A DNA stretch of 64,000 nt, from contig OZ025221.1 in assembly GCA_964019055.1 (NCBI GenBank), forward strand, positions 8,338,468 through 8,402,467. The letters are read 5' to 3'. Shown here one piece after another: positions 45,901 through 55,510 of the stretch. The notes beneath the pieces were generated by a model. That model had not been told where the DNA came from and made no database searches. It saw only the letters and a program-made list of their open reading frames with translations. Both the position numbers and the translations under genes were made by a program. The stretch comes from Anthopleura xanthogrammica. Taxonomy: Eukaryota > Cnidaria > Anthozoa > Actiniaria > Actiniidae. Every line of letters starts with the position of its first letter. Positions within the stretch are counted from its first letter, which is position 1.

Positions 45901-48900
45901 ATAGATTACTTGCTGCATATCCTTACCGAGTAGTTTTCGTCTGTTGGAGGATGATTGGAGGACACCATACACTTATCCAGTACGACCTTCGCTACATCCG
46001 GGAACCTTTCTATCAGCCTCTTCATGCACGTGAATCCCTCGTGATCTTTGACCTTTAGAGCATCTCGCCATCTTGAAGGAAAAATGGAGCGTTCATCATT
46101 TGAAAAAAGAGAAAAAGTGAGTAGCTTGGAGAGGGGTTTGGGAATCTCATTGTTGGGTCAAATGTTGGACCGTTTGTCATGGTCTGCCAATAATGATGGG
46201 TCAAAAAGGTGGGTCAAAATGTTGGACCGTTTGTCATGGTCTGCCAATAATGTTGGGTCAAATGTTGGACCGTTTGTCATGGTCTGCCAATGATGATGGG
46301 TCAAAAAGGTGGGTCAAAATGTTGGGACCGTTTGTGAGGGCCTGTAGTTGTTAAAGCAATGATCGTTGCAATACTAAAGTGACCCATTTGCTTCAGTTGA
46401 AAGTCAAACAGCCGACAACTGTGATATCTGTCATCGTATTAGTATACCTTTTATGCTTTATAATTTCCATGCACGTATCCTTCTGAACTCCTCGCATCGC
46501 GGCATCAAGACAACCTTTACCAAATGGTGATTCCACATCAAGCTTTGCACCTTTGTCCAGAAGTGTCCTTACAACTTGTGCGTTGCCATAGAACGAGGCA
46601 ACAAGCAGCGCCGTCGCCTGCATGTTTAGAAAAAAATGCATTAGAAAAACTACAAGATAAATGTTAAATGATATTGATTTCAAGGTGGCGCAGGCAGGAT
46701 ACTTTGAAGGGGACTAGTCTGGAACAAGACTAAAGACTTGTTTAAGAAAAGACGGAAACATTCAGAGATGCTTACCCGATTCTTGCTGAGTGATTCAAGA
46801 TTAGCTCCATGTTTCAGTAGGAGTTCTACAATCTCTACAGAACTTTCTTTAGCAACAGCTAACAACGGGCTCAGGCGATCATCATCCCTGTAAGTAAAAT
46901 ATCACTGATAATATCTGGTTGATAGTATATACATGAAAGGCAGTGTTTGCCCTTCATTGGTTGATAGCACATAACGAGCAGTGTTTGCCTGTAACAGTCG
47001 GCTGGTAATGAAATACATGAGGTTCAATCAGCCGATTGATACCAAGCAATAGAATACTCTCCCTGGTTGATAGCAAATGACAGGCAGTTTTTGCCTGTAA
47101 CTGTTGCCTGATAATAGGATTCATAAGATTCAGCTGGTTGATACCAAGCAATGGAATAGATCCCTTGCATGAGACGTCATAATGAAGGACAAAAACAAAA
47201 GAATTTCAATCTCCAGTGAATTGGAAATCTATTATTTTTCCCTCAAAATTGAGCTGCATTCAGTCCGAAGTGCTGCAATGGGTCTATACCCTCAATATGT
47301 TAGCACATGACGGGCAATGTTTGCCTGTCATTGTAGGCAGGTATTGAGATTCATGAAGTTCATCCAGCTGATTAATACCAAGCAATACGTGTATCTCACC
47401 TTATATTAACGTGAGCACCATTTTCAATCAAGAAGCTTACTATCTCAGTGTGGTTTTCCTGTGCAGCATAATAAAGAGCTGTACGGAGTCTGTAATCCGT
47501 AGCGTGGATAGACTCCGGGTTGATGTCAAATAAAGCTTTGAAACATTCCAAGTCACCAACCCTAGCAAAAAATGAAACATTTACTGACAGGAAACGTTAC
47601 GCTCAAATTTATCTCGTAATCCAGCACTGTGATTGATTAGTTTGCTTTATTCGTGCCTTTCATTGGCTGAGATTGTAGGCCATTCAAAATTAAGGTACTT
47701 TCTAAACCCACTTAAGTTGAAAGCATCAAAGGTTTCACTAAGATAAGACAACGTCATGGGCCCACTATTTAACTCATTTGAAACATACTTTTTCTTGAGG
47801 AAGAATATTAAAAAAATGAACCCAGAAGCCAGAGGATGAGTGGAGCCTGGTACTTACTCCGCTGCGAGGTGTATTGGTAGCTTGTCTTCGTCATCGCTAA
47901 GATTGGTATCCGCGCCCGAATTCAGTAACCTGAGAATCATCTTATTTAGAAAAAACATGATAATTATCAACGTATTGACGCCGGGTTTGTTTGCTATTAA
48001 AGAGAAGTAGTTAAGACATGATGGCCGTGCTGGTTGGTGGCTAAAAAGTAAAATATTTAGTTGAATTCTGAACCACAATGGCAGCTAAGAAAGTCAGCAA
48101 TTAAAAAGGTTGAAGCATGTCAAAAGTATCATTGGACCTGAGCGTAATTACCTAGCTTGGGCGTAATGTTTTCCCATTTCAGACCACATGTCATTCCCTA
48201 GAGTATCGTTTCTTTGTTTAATGGTTGCACATGAGAAGACAAATGAATATGGATACAACTCAAACAAAGAATCTTTTTAGAATGGCACGTGATCTGTAAT
48301 GGGAAGGCATGACGCCCAAGGCAAAGAGGTCTATTGCCTGTGTAGTCGTACCTTATGGTTACCATTGAGAGCGGCATAGTGTAGCGGCGTGTTACACTCC
48401 TTATCAAGGCTATTGATAAGAGCGCGACTGTCCTGTAATTAAAAAGAAAACCAAGAAGATTAATTACTATTACCACTACTTGTTGTCTCATTTGCATTAC
48501 ATTTGCATGCATCCGTAAAAGGGGGCACAAAATTTCGTGCCTTCAGAAAAGTTTAATCAGTTTACGTTTTTAGGAAGGTTGTGACACTACGTTCTCGTCG
48601 AGGGTTCGATGGAAGCACCTGATTCCAATCTAATTCAGTCGCTCAAATGGTTAATCCTCTAGCCTACGTAGCGGCCCTCGGAGGAGGTTTGGAGGGGAAC
48701 TCAACGGCCGCTACCCAGGCTAATAATTCGCCGATTAGGGATGTTTAGGAATGATACCGAGACAATGCGTCTACTCACGTCTAACAAGATACCCAGGGTT
48801 CCTTCATTGTCACTCCAAACTGCCACATGCAGACATGTCCTTTGATACGAGTCCCGAACACACACTGATGAGCCTCGTCTGAGAAGTAAGCGGATGGCGT

Positions 48901-51900
48901 CGGAATGCCCCCTCTTGACGGCACACATGAGAGGGGAGGGTGCGTCCTCTTCTGCTTCTAGACTAGCACCCTATAAGATCGTAAACATGCAGAGAGAGGT
49001 TGGCTACAATATATTACTGGAGATGGAGATGGAAAGAAAATTGCACAAGGGCAGTGGAATATCATAGAAATGTACTTTATTGACGTCTACCAAAACCTGC
49101 TAAACATGATTGTAAGTGTAAGTAAACCTTTTTGTTTGCTTTTACAACGCCTTCATTAAGGGTCCATAACTTTCATGGTCGCGTACCCAAAAGTTGATAT
49201 GCGCCGTGCTGTCAATGATTTGATAGATGTTCACAACTGATTTTGTAACGTGTCAGGCGTTTTAGTTATTCCCCCGTTTATCTTACCTCGTTGATCAAGT
49301 ATTCGATGATTTCCACGTTACCATTCAGACAAGCTCTAAATGATAAATAAAAAAATAAGTTTCTCAGTTCTGAACCTTTAGTATCATTCATATATCGATG
49401 TTGGGGAAAGAAACGTTCTACTTGTCCAGATGGCACGACTCTTCATGTGACTCGGTTGTGGAACAAAGTTTACTAAAAACTACTGAGCACTTAATTTAGG
49501 CGCGGAAATACGAGCAACAAAATCGTGCAACTTGTCGCTCAACATTGTTGCCTTGCAAGCTGCAGAGTAAAAGTTGCTCGTATTACCACCCTGCGCGCAA
49601 CAAATTTTCATTGTTGCAGAGAGCAGAAAGAGCTTCTAGCTACTTCTGCAAAAAAAGTTGCGCAACAAAATTTTGTTGTCGTACAGGGTGGTAATACGAG
49701 CAGCATTCACACTGCAACTTCCAACGCTACAATGTTGCGCGACAAGTTGCACGATTGTGTTGCTCGTATTTCTGCGCCTTTATTAACCTGCATGTAGTGT
49801 TCAATTCGAGTCTGGAGATTCTTAACTAATTACGTAACACTACCTGAGAATTGGAGTCATTCCTTCAATGTCGTCCGCCTCCAGCGAAGCACCGCTGGAC
49901 ACTAGACTTTTCACAAGTTCTATGTTGCCAAGAATACAGGCTGTGTGGAGGGGCGGAGTTGTGTCGTGCTGTATAAAAACGACATCGCGTGTCATTTCGT
50001 AATCATTTCTTAAAATATTGTAAAAATATAGAGTGATTTTGTGCTTACCAAGTTAGCCGAGGTACTTGCTTTAAACTCAATACAAACTTTTGCTGCCTGA
50101 AAAATCAGAAAAAAATATACTTTGGCCTCTTTATAGTAGATAGCTTGCAACATCGATTGATATTGCGCGCAATATTGCACTGTGTGTCAGTAGCTTTAGT
50201 CATGCAAGGGAGAGAGTTTTGTGTAATAGACCCCTTGCAGCACGTCGGAATGCAGCTCAATTTGGAGGACAAAAAAAATAGGTTTCCAATCTCAGGAGAT
50301 TGAAATTTTTTGTGTTGTCCTCCAAACTAAGCTGCTTTTACTCCACATGCAAGGGGTCTGTATGCCTCTTGCAATGGATTGTTACGTGACGTGTTCGTCC
50401 ATAGCGATGTCGTATTTCAGGAAATTCGTAGTCAATGCAAATGTATTTTTTACCTCTACGTTTGATCTTTTTGTTGCTAATTGCAGACATGAGCCTGTTC
50501 CATTGCTCCCAAGAATATACTCCATCGAGATGGCTTTACCACTGGCTAATTGGAAGAAAGTGTAAGTTTTATTAGTGACCCAATAAATACATTTTTTACT
50601 ATTATGGCAGTCTAAAACGTAAATATGCCTCCAAATACTAAGACAATGATTGGGCGTCTGACAACGTGACCAACCAATGAAAAATCTCTAAGCTTAAATA
50701 TAATTAACATAATGTAAATGCTGATAAATTTAAAGAAACTAAAAATGTAAAGAAACTTAGAGCCATATGAAGGTTTAACCATTTGCATATGTAATTACAA
50801 AGGAAGCACCTTCTCCTCAGTTATTTTAAGATCCTGATTATTGGTCCGGCCGGAACTCCAATCACGAACTCCCGCACAACAGACCGACGCTTTTACCACA
50901 TTGAGCAATTACTAATTCAAACCTGATTGAAGCAAAGTCCTGAGTGTGGCTGCGTGACCTTCTCGAGCTGCTATGTGTGTTGGCATGTTACCATCATGGT
51001 CTTGGATGGTGAGGTCTGCTCCATGATCCACCTTTAAAAGGCCACCAAAAGGAATAAAATGTCATTGATCTAAACAGCGACTGAACGAGGTTGATCAAGG
51101 TCGTTTGCTATATTTATAAAAGTGACAGCCATGTGGGATGGTGTTCATTTAAGGTGACTTAGAGTCAAAGGAAATGTTATTGACCGAGATTGAGAGAGGT
51201 CGGTTATGGTCGTATACAAGTAGCAGCCATGTTGAATGGTGTTCACTTAAGGCCCTGTTACGCTGTGCAATTTTCTCAGCAACTCGTCTCGCAATGCTTG
51301 AAAATGTAGGGTTGCAGGTTGCCGAGGTGAGGTGTTACACTGCAACGGGATCTCAGTAACTTGTAGCGACTTGAAAAATATGCTTTAAAATTGCGAGAAA
51401 AGTTGCTGGAGAGGGGTGATACACTGTGCAATGGCATTGCCAGTTGCTGCAATCCGTGGCGCGACAAGTTGCAGAAAAATATACACAGTGTAATAAAGGC
51501 AGCAATAAAAGTGGCAGCCATGTTGGACGACATTGGTTCAGTTGCTGCAGTCATATTTACTTACCAATACTTTGACTATTTTTTCTCGTCCTCTAGCTGC
51601 TGCGATGTGCAGTGGTATAAACCCGATTTTGTCGATGGCATTTGGGTCGACCTTACCAACAAGTAATAGTTCCTGTATTTTCATGGATGAAGATTCACGG
51701 TAAGATTGTTGTTTTTTTTATAATGGTAATGTCTTGTAACCTCTTGTCTCGTATTACTTAGCCATATTTGGTGAACCAACGGACTACTTCGACGATACGG
51801 CGGCCATCTTTGTAGGGGGCAAGTANNNNNNNNNNNNNNNNNNNNNNNNNNNNNNNNNNNNNNNNNNNNNNNNNNNNNNNNNNNNNNNNNNNNNNNNNNN

Positions 51901-54900
51901 NNNNNNNNNNNNNNNNNNNNNNNNNNNNNNNNNNNNNNNNNNNNNNNNNNNNNNNNNNNNNNNNNNNNNNNNNNNNNNNNNNNNNNNNNNNNNNNNNNNN
52001 NNNNNNNNNNNNNNNNNNNNNNNNNGGGGGCAAGTATACAAAACTTTGTTACAGTAATGGCGTCGATTAACATTAGCAATTCACCACAAGACAATTCGAT
52101 AAGAGATGAATTAAGAAGATTGACATGATTTTTTTAAAGAGAAACAAAAAAAAACTCTATATATTATCCGCCATCTTTGTATTGTTTTGACCCCTGGACG
52201 CCCCATAATGCCTTGCGATTCAAGATGGCCGCCGTATCGTCGAATTAGTCAACTAGAATCTGCTTATCTTAGAAATGATTACCTCTACGATCTTGGGGCT
52301 TCCCTTTGCGGCTGCGCAGTGAATAGCACGCTGACCAAGTCTCTCCTCATTGAGGGCTTTGGGACCAGCGGTAAGAAGTATGCGCACAACTTCAAGAGAA
52401 TTGAACCAACACGCAAGTTGAAGCGGTGTGAGTTTTCTTGTATCATCAGACAGGTTTAACTGGCTTGGATCTGTGAGATAAAAAAAATTGAATGAAAATA
52501 AAAATATTTAAATGTTCATTAATAGATATATTTTTTTCTTTTTTAAGCCATTTTTGTGTAATGATTTTTATTGCAGACCCTGGCTTTCAGTTTGGTCATT
52601 GAGAAGATATTGGTAACACAAGTGTTTCACCGACAAGAACTATTCGCTCTTCACTACAGGTACGATTTCCGGCTATGATTCTCAGGCTGTCATTGGTCTT
52701 TCTGCCAGACGTTTTATTTACGCAATCACTCCTTCCACTTAAACGTAGCCCAAGGTTAAGAGAAGGACTAAAAATGAGCATGCCTTGCTTTGAAGGACAA
52801 AATAATTTGATATTTTCCCTATCCGACGTCAGTTATAAGAATAAGATTAAAGTTTTTTTCAAGCAAGAAAAATAATGATACTTAATTTGAAATTTGGCCT
52901 TAAATGTGGAACGTAAAGTCCAAACAAGAAAAAACAAAATGATGGTCGCCATGTTGGTTGATATGACACAGGGAAACCAACAGAAATTTTCATGCTAAAT
53001 TCAACAAAGATGGCGGCCATGTGACGTCACATAGAAGTCACAAATACCTGCACCGTAGCCCAACAAGAGCGATGTGACGTCAGTGCGATTATGCTTCGCC
53101 GCGTAATGAAGGGGACTGAAGCCACAACAGTCAATTTCATTGACGTCACGTGATCCATCGGAGAGTAGAACTTGCACGGCCTCATACATTCCATCTCTGC
53201 ATGCCTAACACAATAGATCAGAACGATTATTGTAACTGGGTTGCCTGTGGAAAAGCCCCCTGTTGCATCCTGGCGCGAAAGGTAGGCTGAATGGCATTTC
53301 CACAGATTTGCTCTCAGGCTCTTAGCTATTAAATCCTGAGAAGCGTTAAGCCAGAGCTAAACAATCAAAACTTGATTTAAACATGAAAAATATAAACCTT
53401 GCAACTTTTTTGGAATGCAGCATGTTTATTGCAACTGCTATTTGCTAGTTTTCATTAATACAACACGACTAGTTTTGGTTTCATTTCAGTGCTATTAGCC
53501 ATTCCGATATTGAGGAAAAACCTCGGTCTAGTTGGCATTGCCGTGCATCATGGGAATGTTTTAGGGGACGTATTTCCAAGATGGCGTCTATTTCGTCTAA
53601 TAAAACAATCCCAAAATGCACTATAACGCCAACGCGACCCAGTCAGTTTTCTGACTCATCTATTGCCTTCTTATTCTCTTCGGAATGATATCATAGAACT
53701 CCTATAGAAAGAGCACTGCATGTGGCCGTCAATAGATTGATGAATGTATTTGAAATAATAGGCGAACGAACGATTGGATTTGTTTACAAGAAAGATCACG
53801 TAACGTACAAACTAATATTCCTACTAAGTATGAATTCAAATTAATCAGTAGATTAAACTTCAATTTCCATCTCACCTTGACCTCACTATCGCCTTAGTGT
53901 GAACTCATAAAAATTACGTCGTTGACGCTGTGTTCAAGCTGTGAATTTCCTAAACTATATACGTCGAGTTTTTCCCACTTCAAACCAAACAAAGAAATCC
54001 TTTTTTAATGATGAAAAAAAAAAAGCGTAAAAAAAAAAAGCGGCAAGAACCTTCTTGAAATGATCCTTGAAAATACTTCAAGCTCTTCAAACTGATCATG
54101 ATTTTCCGACGTCTTCTTACTTACGTCAATGGTTTTCGCTCAAATTGAACTTTAGGAGAAAATTAGGAGAAACTAGCAATAGCACTTTCAAGTTTCTTGG
54201 ATTTATTTATTTATAAATTTAAAGATGTATGAGAATACCATATTGGAACATCAAAATAAATTATGGCCCATTACTTACTTCAAACACTCATTCCAATTTT
54301 TATTTGTTTTACCATCAGTAATAATTCTCACATCCTATTTCAAGGCGATATGTTGATTATAGGCTAAATCCCTTTTGTCACTATGTTGTTTATCGAGTTC
54401 GTTTCCTCTTACGATTGATTACATGTATTACCATTTTGAGCCTTAATTTTTAAGAAGATTTTTTTACGACAACGATATCGATAAGTTAAGGGATTATCTG
54501 GAAGATAATTTCTGCCATTCGTAAAGGCGGTAATTGGTTGTAAAGAATATTTATAAACACCTTTAAATGTACGACGAAGATAAAAACAAGGAAAATGGTC
54601 TAGAAATCTTCCGACTTCTTGGCTACTGCAAAATGTTCATTATTCACTAAATATAACATTAAAATAAAGAAAACATATCAAGAATTGAATTATTTATTTT
54701 ATCTAACACTTCGAATATTTGTACTTATACAAGTTTTGAACGCGGTATTTTTTATTTCAATGAAAATGGTGCCGTCATAATTATTCCTCTTTTTGACCTG
54801 GGTGAAGAGAGCATTATTTCCCTATGACTTTTGGAGTGTTTTTGACTGAGATTCTTGGTTCTGGAAGATAGAATTACTACCTATGTTTATAATTTATTAA

Positions 54901-55510
54901 CCAAATACGTAGTATTGAACTCCATCCTTTTTAGTCGAAGATTTCTGAAAGCTTGTTTCAAAATTGAGGACCCGACTGTCAAGTTTTTCCTCTAACCTTG
55001 TTCCTTGCACGGCCTGACCATACATTTATTTCTTGGGGTAAAATTAATTTCATAAAAAGGTCGAAGTTGGGATTTTCATTAAAAAATATATGTATGAATT
55101 AATCAGATCAATCATTATTCAAAATACAAGGCAATTTTTCATGGATCCTAGGGAACAACTGACACATCAATGAATAACAGAAACTACAGATGAAAACGCG
55201 ATTCTGTGAATACTAATATCAAAGAGCAACAAATCGCGATTATATTTAAGTTATTAGAGCATTAATTAAGAATATTAGTACTACACACCTGATGAAGGTT
55301 GATTTCTTCGATAACAGTTCGTTCCACTGTATTACATATACTTTTTTTCAGCTTCAAGGCTGTTGGCTCAGGACCAACCGAGAATCTATGTTTGAAAGAC
55401 TTCTGTGGAGAAAATTTCACATGAGTTGGAGAAACTGAACCTGAGAGACCTTGCATTTGGCAAGATTTTCCAATTTCACCCATGAGACGAGTTAGACTTG
55501 ACTGACTCAT
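39902..55510 (-). CDS. TRPA1-like ankyrin-repeat cation channel
   Basis: 29 exons encode about 1120 aa with every phase closing (human TRPA1 is 1119). In coding order: 55289-55510, 53048-53204, 52283-52470, 51565-51672, 50923-51031, 50454-50545, 50049-50096, 49844-49968, 49287-49335, 48779-48970, 48352-48432, 47858-47940, 47400-47561, 46776-46887, 46448-46617, 45927-46071, 45342-45422, 45125-45195, 44740-44869, 44153-44254, 43559-43725, 43299-43359, 42683-42754, 42565-42612, 41920-42090, 41442-41510, 41233-41352, 40657-40790, 39902-39995. Residues 75-632 are a long ankyrin array (SPLHYAAKHNRTDVTSLLL, PLHIAAARGREKIVKVL, TPLHYAALNGN). Pre-S1 linker: 633-731. S1 to S6 span about 733-982. The pore helix reads GTKVMAMMIGELEY, and S6 ends PIVLMNLL, continuing IGLAVGDIESVQ, the TRPA1 TRP-helix signature. 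The C terminus is a coiled-coil-like helix. It is a likely plasma-membrane sensory channel (irritants, heat). The exon 44740-44869 uses a GC donor; the start of 44153-44254 could alternatively be 44240. Confidence 0.93.
40166..40320. mobile_element. Palindromic MITE, family B
   Basis: The left end ccaatagtccctttcacagc and the right end gaaggggactattgg are inverse complements. Inner arms are catcttgaaaggtagccgt and acggctacctttcaagatg. It forms a near-perfect hairpin of about 150 bp, with a central gcatcgaaggtcacctc. It lies in the last intron of the TRPA1-like gene. Confidence 0.8.
40418..40617. mobile_element. Palindromic MITE, family A, copy 5
   Basis: The ends are atagacctttttagcttggg and aaggttaaaaggtctat, with arms aatgttttcacatttcagac and its mirrored copy. 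The internal segment is in opposite orientation to most copies (gagaaggctcatgaacatgg). It lies in the last intron of the TRPA1-like gene. Confidence 0.8.
42179..42366. mobile_element. Palindromic MITE, family A, copy 6
   Basis: The left end is cgacctctttaccttgggcg and the right end is attacgctcaaggtaaaa. It is followed at 42411-42511 by gttgtgcaaaac / gttgcaagttgtagagc fragments related to the 49500-49790 element. It lies in a TRPA1-like intron. Confidence 0.75.
42811..43255. repeat. Long CTTC/CTTG microsatellite
   Basis: About 440 bp of ccttcctt and gcttgctt units lie in the intron between exons 43299-43359 and 42683-42754 of the TRPA1-like gene. The proline/leucine- and arginine/lysine/glutamate-rich frames on the two strands are artefacts of this tract. 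Confidence 0.95.
43985..44137. repeat. Element with accatatttactcc and gcggcgctt blocks
   Basis: The left end taccatatttactcc and the right end gagtaagtacagta are imperfect inverse complements. Internal cggcgctctt and gcggcgcttaa blocks repeat. It is related to 37138-37212 and lies in a TRPA1-like intron. Confidence 0.6.
44328..44533. mobile_element. Palindromic MITE, family H
   Basis: The left end tagcgaacttcagattcgac and the right end gtcgaatctgaagttcgcta are exact inverse complements of 20 bp. The interior has weaker inner symmetry. Its length is 206 bp. It lies between TRPA1-like exons 44740-44869 and 44153-44254. Confidence 0.85.
45538..45645. repeat. Dispersed repeat, inverse copy of 35037-35107
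   Basis: Contains gactcaaaatcccttgagat and tgaaacagccaccatcttgg. These mirror the ERI2-intron copy. It is followed by a related fragment ccaacatggcggccatgacg. Confidence 0.55.
46150..46340. repeat. Minisatellite with ggaccgtttgtcatggtctg
   Basis: Three or four tandem units of the type tgttggaccgtttgtcatgg plus ctgccaataatg are separated by gatgggtcaaaaaggtgggt spacers. It lies in a TRPA1-like intron. Confidence 0.9.
46680..46722. repeat. Solo end of MITE family B
   Basis: caaggtggcgcaggcaggat and gaaggggacta resemble the right end of the 40166-40320 element. No left partner was found. Confidence 0.45.
47153..47287. mobile_element. Palindromic MITE, family C
   Basis: Contains aaaagaatttcaatctccag and gagctgcattcagtccgaag and ends with gggtctatac. 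The left terminal arm is degraded. Short direct repeats with gcaatgtttgcctgt flank it on both sides (46940-47400). Confidence 0.65.
48148..48335. mobile_element. Palindromic MITE, family A, copy 7
   Basis: The ends are ctagcttgggcgtaatg and catgacgcccaaggc. The interior tatggatacaactcaaaca is typical. It lies immediately 3' (plus sense: left) of the 48352-48432 TRPA1-like exon, about 16 bp from its donor. Confidence 0.75.
49500..49790. mobile_element. Palindromic element with gcgcaac / gttgc-rich arms
   Basis: The left end gcgcggaaatacgagcaaca and the right end tgttgctcgtatttctgcgc are near-inverse complements. An inner inverted pair (gctcgtattaccaccctg and cagggtggtaatacgagc) is perfect. 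Fragments of the same element appear near 17412, 42411, 51255-51480 and 58110-58165. It lies in a TRPA1-like intron. Confidence 0.75.
50226..50361. mobile_element. Palindromic MITE, family C
   Basis: The left end atagaccccttgcagcacg is mirrored by tccacatgcaaggggtctg. The inner arms gctcaatttggaggacaaaa and gttgtcctccaaactaagc are typical. It lies in a TRPA1-like intron. Confidence 0.75.
51780..52250. repeat. Inverted repeat surrounding the assembly gap
   Basis: Left: gactacttcgacgatacggcggccatcttt at 51782-51811 (two joined blocks, cgacgatacggcgg and ccatcttt). Right: aagatggccgccgtatcgtcg at about 52214. These are inverse complements, so the gap lies inside a palindromic element in an intron of the TRPA1-like gene. 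Confidence 0.75.
51826..52025. other. Assembly gap of 200 N
   Basis: Exactly 200 undetermined bases, a conventional placeholder length. The 11-mer gggggcaagta occurs directly on both sides. No TRPA1-like exon appears to be lost, because the neighbouring exons (52283-52470 and 51565-51672) join in phase. Confidence 0.98.
53205..55288. other. First intron of the TRPA1-like gene
   Basis: 2.1 kb, AT-rich. No exon or recognisable repeat family was found. A aagatggcgtct near 53578 resembles pieces of the dispersed cgccatctt-type repeats. Confidence 0.5.
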
